10,277 nt of DNA. Origin: Ferdinandcohnia sp036965165. Its GTDB lineage: Bacteria > Bacillota > Bacilli > Bacillales > Bacillaceae_L. The stretch covers positions 1-10,277 of the forward strand of contig NZ_JBALOX010000014.1 of the NCBI RefSeq assembly GCF_036965165.1, given 5' to 3'. The notes beneath the pieces are model-generated. The model was given only the letters and a program-made list of their open reading frames with translations. It had not been told where the DNA came from and did no database searches. Shown one piece after another: positions 6,695 to 10,277 of this stretch. Numbering within the stretch: position 1 is the stretch's first letter; the number at the start of each line of letters is the position of its first letter. Both the position numbers and the translations under genes were made by a program.

Positions 6695-6709
6695 TTTAAA
6701 CGCTTACAT
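6695..6709 (-). promoter_or_regulatory. cre-like site (CcpA) upstream of the dioxygenase
   Basis: On the minus strand ATGTAAGCGTTTAAA matches the catabolite-responsive element consensus WTGNAARCGNWWWCA at all but one position (C is A near the end). It lies 22-36 bases ahead of the dioxygenase start codon, a place where CcpA binding would block transcription. Glucose repression of an aromatic breakdown operon would make sense. No binding evidence exists here. Confidence 0.5.
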
Positions 6710-6763
6710 TTCATTGAAGTTCAAAAACTCTCATACGTAATATTCATAATAATAAATTCAATT

Positions 6764-6771
6764 NNNNNNNN
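6764..6771. other. Eight-N gap in an intergenic region
   Basis: Eight N between an AT-rich stretch and TTTTTATCCC, in the spacer between the dioxygenase promoter and the TmrB-like gene. No gene is affected. A terminator for the TmrB-like gene, expected here, may lie hidden. Confidence 0.95.
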
Positions 6772-6834
6772 TTTTTATCCCGCTGTTCATGAATTTAAAA
6801 TTCACTTCATTACTAACAAACTAGCATTGTCTTC

Positions 6835-7365
6835 TTAAAAAAGGTTTAGCTTTTCTTTTATTTTGTTGATCGTGTCATTGATGCCACTCTTTTCGGTATC
6901 TATGTACTCCCCAAAGCTGTTTTCTTCATAGGCTTCAAAACATTTTTCAGTTTGTTGAAAACACCAATTTCCTTCTTCCTCACCACGTTTCCTTAACCTT
7001 TCGTAAATCGTTTCTTTACTAGCTGTTAAACAAAAATGATACGTTTGTTCATCCATACTTTTTAAACCATTATATATGTAATGAAAGTATTCTAGTTTTC
7101 GAATAGTCATTGGTACTATAAGATTCGTTTTATAGGTAGTAATTATCCGTTTTGCCACCTCAACGGTTAATTCTTTCCATAAATGCAAATCTTGAAAATC
7201 GCCTGTTTCTGCTTCAAGTCTTTTTAATTCCTCTGGAATCACATTTCTCAACATAAAACCTATCTCTTCAGGGTCATAGATCATACTATTTTTTATTTCT
7301 TTCTGTAGCTCTTTGGCAATTGTAGTTTTCCCTACACCGAATGCTCCGTTTATCATAATGATCAT
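6835..7365 (-). CDS. TmrB-like P-loop ATP-binding protein
   Basis: A 176-residue nucleotide-binding protein that follows the Bacillus subtilis tunicamycin-resistance protein TmrB along most of its length. The Walker A is G7-AFGVG-KT (residues 7-14), and the TmrB-like blocks YDPEEIGFMLR (30-40), LIVPMTI, EYF, ASKETIYERLRKR and W-x-x-Q-x-x-x-C follow in the same order. TmrB itself is an ATP-binding membrane-associated protein thought to bind tunicamycin; this one lacks the longer C-terminal tail of TmrB, so a different ligand or kinase-like role is possible. GAAGGGGA lies seven bases before ATG 7365-7363. It starts 54 bases after the stop of the ornithine cyclodeaminase-like gene and may be the last gene of that unit. 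Confidence 0.85.
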   Translation of the reverse strand: MIIMINGAFGVGKTTIAKELQKEIKNSMIYDPEEIGFMLRNVIPEELKRLEAETGDFQDLHLWKELTVEVAKRIITTYKTNLIVPMTIRKLEYFHYIYNGLKSMDEQTYHFCLTASKETIYERLRKRGEEEGNWCFQQTEKCFEAYEENSFGEYIDTEKSGINDTINKIKEKLNLF

Positions 7366-7419
7366 ATTACTATCCCCTTCAAAGAAATTTTTCTTTGCTT
7401 TAAGTGCATAAAACTGCGA

Positions 7420-8400
7420 TTAATCTAAAAAATTTATATAACGCCCTTTCCCTATTTTTTTTGCTTTTTGATAAACATGCCACGCACCTACTAGATCTTG
7501 AAAAGCTAATCCGACTGAACCATAAATTGTCGTTTGTTCATCTTTTCTTATCCCTGATTTATCGTTAGTCATAACCTCCCCAATTTCAGCATGAATGGCA
7601 TCTTCTGATAATCCTACTCCTCCAATTGCACCCATTTGAACTGCAAGATGACGATCATCGCAAACAAATAGTGATTGTTGTATTAATTCTGCACTAACTT
7701 CACATTTACCTGGCTCATCTGGACCTAATGTCGTGATATGAACTCCTTTCTTAACCATATTTGAAAATAAGAAAGGTTCTCTTGCCCATGTTGCCGTTAT
7801 TATAATATCTGAATCCCTCACTGCCTCTTCTAAACTATTGCAAATAACCATTGAAGTCTTACATTCCTCTTGCATTTCTTCAACAAAGGATCTAGCTTTT
7901 TCAAAAGAAGAATCATATACAAAGACTGTTGAAAAATCCCTAAAATATCTAAGGGAACGAAGTTGAAGTTTCCCTTGAATTCCTGCACCAATTATGCAAA
8001 CATTCTTTGCGTTATCTCTTGCTAAAATATGAGTTCCCATTGCACCTGATAAGCCTGTCCGCACTGCTGTAATATAAGTCGAGTCCATAATTGCTAACAA
8101 ACGTCCTGTTTCCAGATCATGAAGGTTAATTACACCTCTTATAGAAGGAGATTCTGTTGGAAACTTGGAGTTATCTTTGACTGTATATGCAGGGATATCT
8201 GAACTAAGACCCGGAAATAAAACTACTGCACTCGTATTGTCTTTAGGTAAGTCAGACCGTGATCGTTGGGCTGCAATCTTTCTATTCGATGAGTACGAAC
8301 AAAATGCTTTTTTTAATGCTGGATATAAATCTTTCGGGTCTAACAACGATTCTATTTCTTTTCTAGTTAGTAGTAATGTATCCATTTNNAAAAAAAGCAT
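7420..8400 (-). CDS. Ornithine cyclodeaminase / mu-crystallin family enzyme
   Basis: An NAD(P)-dependent enzyme of the OCD/mu-crystallin family, about 321-326 residues, the normal length. Members include ornithine cyclodeaminase, alanine dehydrogenase and delta-1-pyrroline-2-carboxylate or ketimine reductases. Counting from the inner Met (ATG 8385-8383): substrate-side K70 (AYTVKDN) and R109 (ITAVRTGLSGA), the Rossmann loop GAGIQG at 133-138, and the conserved Asp in GPDEPGK (D223). The substrate cannot be fixed from these. ATG 8400-8398 is taken as start because AAGGTGA lies at proper spacing, but two N sit between it and ATG 8385, so the first five residues are doubtful. It follows the SRPBCC gene by 34 bases, probably cotranscribed. 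Confidence 0.9.
   Translation of the reverse strand: MLFXXMDTLLLTRKEIESLLDPKDLYPALKKAFCSYSSNRKIAAQRSRSDLPKDNTSAVVLFPGLSSDIPAYTVKDNSKFPTESPSIRGVINLHDLETGRLLAIMDSTYITAVRTGLSGAMGTHILARDNAKNVCIIGAGIQGKLQLRSLRYFRDFSTVFVYDSSFEKARSFVEEMQEECKTSMVICNSLEEAVRDSDIIITATWAREPFLFSNMVKKGVHITTLGPDEPGKCEVSAELIQQSLFVCDDRHLAVQMGAIGGVGLSEDAIHAEIGEVMTNDKSGIRKDEQTTIYGSVGLAFQDLVGAWHVYQKAKKIGKGRYINFLD
8388..8389. other. Two-N gap beside a T run at the OCD gene start
   Basis: Two unresolved bases next to seven T (minus strand) between the two possible start codons. A homopolymer of uncertain length is the likely cause. It decides whether ATG 8400 is in frame. Confidence 0.9.
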
Positions 8401-8434
8401 GAATCACCTTTTTCCAAGCCTCCGTACACCAGGA

Positions 8435-8878
8435 TTATAGATCCTGTTTATACACAATTCCATGCTCCAGATATATCTTTAAGAGTGTTAATGCTTCTCC
8501 CCAACCTACCGCACAACCAATACAGGCTTTTATATCATTTTCCGAATTAGTATATCCCGTCTCATTAAGAATGACTAATGTTCCATCTTTATAAGGTTCA
8601 AGATTAAATGATACTGTTGAATTATGCTCTCCTGGTGACCATTGAAAAACAATTCTTTTGTTTGGTGTGGCCTCAAGTATCTTCCCGCCATCTTCAATAT
8701 TTACATTTTCTTCACCAAAATTTGTCCATCTCAACCGTATTTCACCCGTTCCATCTGGGTTAATTTCTAAAGATGTGTCATCTGTAAACCAAGAATTCCA
8801 CCCTTGAGCTATTGAAATTGTTTTATATACTTTTTCTATCGGTACTTTGATATATGTTTTATGATGTATATCTGGCAT
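8435..8878 (-). CDS. SRPBCC / AHSA1-type START-fold protein
   Basis: A 147-residue protein of the SRPBCC superfamily (AHSA1, 'activator of Hsp90 ATPase'-like). It begins with the typical strand and helix (HKTYIKVPIEKVYKTIS), continues with the W-x-x-WF element (GWNSWFTDD), then antiparallel strands (GTGEIRLRW, RIVFQWSPG, STVSFNLEPY, GTLVILNETGY), and ends in the long C-terminal helix (GCAVGWGEALTLLKIYLEHG) that closes the hydrophobic cavity. Bacterial members bind small hydrophobic ligands or have unknown roles; none is shown here. GGAGG precedes ATG 8878-8876. It is the first gene of the likely unit SRPBCC - OCD-like - TmrB-like and is transcribed away from katG. Confidence 0.88.
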   Translation of the reverse strand: MPDIHHKTYIKVPIEKVYKTISIAQGWNSWFTDDTSLEINPDGTGEIRLRWTNFGEENVNIEDGGKILEATPNKRIVFQWSPGEHNSTVSFNLEPYKDGTLVILNETGYTNSENDIKACIGCAVGWGEALTLLKIYLEHGIVYKQDL

Positions 8879-8940
8879 TTTTACAATCCTCCATTCTTTT
8901 GATTTAGTTAGGTGTGCATCAGACTTGCATTATCTTCATC

Positions 8941-8960
8941 ATTATCATTATAATGGTAAT
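8941..8960. promoter_or_regulatory. Operator-like palindrome upstream of the SRPBCC gene
   Basis: ATTATCATTATAATGGTAAT is a full dyad of ten-base arms with one non-matching pair. It includes a TATAAT on the minus strand (8952-8947) that could be a -10. On the minus strand TATAAT, GATAAT, GATGAA and GATAAT follow each other at 8952-8929, like the hexamer rows of Fur-type sites. Which regulator binds, if any, is unknown. Confidence 0.35.
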
Positions 8961-9153
8961 ATACAAAATATTATAATTTTTATTTAATAATTATTCTTCT
9001 TATGTCCATCACATAATTTTTCTCACCTCGACGATATCAACTTCATTGGTTAGAAACATGTATCTATCATAATTGGCTAAACTCTTAAATATATTAGTCA
9101 GGATGTTCTAAAATTATCAAAGTCTATATTTCTTTCAATTCAACCCTTCTTCT

Positions 9154-9183
9154 TTGTAAAAGTCACAGGATAAAAAGTATTAT
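9154..9183 (+). promoter_or_regulatory. Possible sigma-A promoter of katG
   Basis: TTGTAA (9154-9159) and TATTAT (9178-9183) are separated by 18 bases and lie about 66 bases before the katG start. Both are acceptable but imperfect -35 and -10 boxes in a very AT-rich region, so other pairings are possible. Confidence 0.3.
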
Positions 9184-9208
9184 CATCCTAGTTTCATAAA
9201 ACTAGATG
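9184..9208 (+). promoter_or_regulatory. Hairpin or operator in the katG leader
   Basis: CTAGTTT (9188-9194) and AAACTAG (9199-9205) are perfect inverted repeats around CATA. The pairing extends through CAT/ATG (9184-9186, 9206-9208) with one bulged C. It lies directly downstream of the candidate -10, over the expected transcription start. No T run follows, so it is either an operator or a 5' leader stem that could protect or control the message. Confidence 0.4.
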
Positions 9209-9249
9209 CATATATATTATTAAATTTTCACAGAAGGAGAGATGTAAAA

Positions 9250-10277
9250 GTGGATATTAAAGACAATGCAAACATCGAAGGATGCCCGTTTCATGGGGGT
9301 GCTACTAGTAACAAATCAAGGGGTAATACCCATCAAGACTGGTGGCCAAATGCGTTAAACTTGAATATTCTCCGCCAGCATGACAGAAAATCAAATCCAA
9401 TGGGAGAAGACTTCAATTACGCAGATGAATTTAAAAAGCTAGATTACGATGCTCTAAAGCAAGATCTTCGTATTCTAATGAAAGATAGTCAAGATTGGAG
9501 CCCAGCAGACTATGGACATTACGGTCCTGCGTTTATTCGTATGGCTTGGCATTCAGCTGGTACATACCGTATTGGAGATGGTCGAGGTGGTGGCGGAACT
9601 GGTAACCAACGTTTTGCACCACTTAACAGCTGGCCGGACAATGTTCTACTTGACAGAGCACGACGCCTTCTTTGGCCAGTTAAGCAAAAATATGGGAATA
9701 AAATTTCTTGGGCAGACTTGTTTGTTCTAGCAGGTAATGTCGCCATCGAAGATATGGGTGGTCCTACAATTGGATTTGGAGCTGGACGCGAAGACATTTG
9801 GCATCCAGAAGAGGACATTTATTGGGGAGCTGAAACAGAATGGCTTGGTGATAATCGTTACACCGGAGAACGCGACCTTGAAAATCCACTTGCTGCTGTT
9901 CAGATGGGACTTATTTATGTGAATCCAGAAGGTCCAAATGGCAAACCAGATCCGATTGCAAGTGCGAAGGACATTCGTGAAACATTTGCCAGGATGGGAA
10001 TGAACGATGAAGAAACTGTTGCACTTATTGCCGGAGGTCATACTTTCGGTAAGTCACATGGAGCTGGTGATCCTTCTCTTGTTGGTCCAGAGCCAGAGGC
10101 TGCTCCTATTGAAGCAATGGGCTTAGGCTGGCAAAGTTCCCACGGTAAAGGTTTTGGCCGTGACACTATCGGTAGCGGTATTGAAGGTGCTTGGACTGCG
10201 AATCCAACACAGTGGGACAATGGTTACTTTGATCTATTGTTCGGATATGAGTGGTGGCTGACAAAGAGTCCTGCTGG
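9250..10277 (+). CDS. katG: Catalase-peroxidase KatG, cut by the window end
   Basis: The first 342 residues of a roughly 730-residue haem enzyme that breaks down H2O2 and also acts as a broad peroxidase in the cytoplasm. Visible landmarks of the N-terminal haem domain: the distal triad R97, W100, H101 (RMAWHSAGTYR); Y223 (IYVNPEGP), which with W100 and a Met beyond the window should form the covalent Met-Tyr-Trp adduct needed for catalase activity; and the proximal haem ligand H264 (AGGHTFGKSHG). The sequence ends at WWLTKSPAG, before the Met and the second domain. The start is GTG 9250, with AAGGAGAG eight bases upstream; the only nearby ATG (9242) is followed at once by TAA. Oxidative-stress control is likely from the family, but no clear PerR site is seen. 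Confidence 0.97.
   Translation, partial: MDIKDNANIEGCPFHGGATSNKSRGNTHQDWWPNALNLNILRQHDRKSNPMGEDFNYADEFKKLDYDALKQDLRILMKDSQDWSPADYGHYGPAFIRMAWHSAGTYRIGDGRGGGGTGNQRFAPLNSWPDNVLLDRARRLLWPVKQKYGNKISWADLFVLAGNVAIEDMGGPTIGFGAGREDIWHPEEDIYWGAETEWLGDNRYTGERDLENPLAAVQMGLIYVNPEGPNGKPDPIASAKDIRETFARMGMNDEETVALIAGGHTFGKSHGAGDPSLVGPEPEAAPIEAMGLGWQSSHGKGFGRDTIGSGIEGAWTANPTQWDNGYFDLLFGYEWWLTKSPA

Larger units (their letters stand above)
8879..9249. other. Divergent intergenic spacer, 371 bases
   Basis: Very AT-rich DNA between the SRPBCC gene (minus) and katG (plus). It holds a 20-base dyad at 8941-8960, a possible katG promoter at 9154-9183 and a hairpin or operator at 9184-9208. A minus-strand frame of 16 codons (9009-9059, MFLTNEVDIVEVRKIM) reads like the end of a protein and stays open for some 15 codons upstream, but it has no ribosome site and may be chance. 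I see no RNA gene and no convincing PerR box. Confidence 0.6.

Noticed and set aside
6785..6805. GAATTTAAAATTC as a terminator of the TmrB-like gene
   Set aside because: The arms are purely AT-rich and short, with almost no loop and no T run; the real terminator may lie in the eight-N gap.
9108..9124. Possible PerR box (CTAAAATTATCAAAG) upstream of katG
   Set aside because: Only about 9 of 14 positions fit TTATAATNATTATAA, which is little better than chance in AT-rich DNA.
9519..10220. Open frames opposite and out of phase with katG
   Set aside because: KatG is conserved residue by residue over the whole stretch; these frames are by-products of its codon use.

Overview
The window looks like part of a draft scaffold from a Gram-positive, low-GC Bacillaceae genome (Bacillus sensu lato; I cannot name the species). 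The grounds are AT-rich intergenic DNA, strong AGGAGG-type ribosome binding sites, U-tailed hairpin terminators and proteins of Bacillus type (a close TmrB relative, and an extradiol dioxygenase of the kind found in bacilli). Five runs of N (100, 28, 2, 8 and 2 bases) show that it is stitched from contigs. At least three genes are broken or blurred near these gaps, so several oddities may come from assembly rather than biology.

Layout. Positions 1-862 hold the remains of a large superfamily 1 helicase with an N-terminal DUF4011 domain and a C-terminal restriction-endonuclease-like domain. Most of the helicase core is missing, and there is a frameshift just after the start codon. Positions 1022-1430 encode a small four-helix membrane protein interrupted by an apparently false gap. 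Positions 1586-2187 encode a LysE/RhtB amino-acid exporter split by a one-base frameshift and a short gap. Then come a secreted protein of unknown function (2286-2744, +) and, converging on it over a shared terminator, a membrane protein with a soluble C-terminal domain (2798-3328, -). A VOC (glyoxalase-fold) protein lies at 3552-3938, and two closely spaced GNAT acetyltransferases at 4065-5082.

Positions 5378-6673 hold two enzymes of aromatic meta-cleavage: a catechol 2,3-dioxygenase-type extradiol dioxygenase followed by a 4-oxalocrotonate tautomerase. A cre-like (CcpA) site lies in the leader. Between them biochemically stands a semialdehyde dehydrogenase that is not encoded here. Positions 6835-8878 hold a possible three-gene unit, all on the minus strand: an SRPBCC/AHSA1-type protein, an ornithine cyclodeaminase/mu-crystallin family enzyme and a TmrB-like P-loop protein. 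A 371-base divergent spacer with two clear dyads then leads into katG (catalase-peroxidase) on the plus strand, cut off by the window end.

I found no phage, CRISPR, insertion sequence, tRNA or rRNA, and nothing that makes a convincing case for a wholly new system. The items most worth a second look are the rearranged helicase-nuclease gene and the operator-like dyads upstream of katG.
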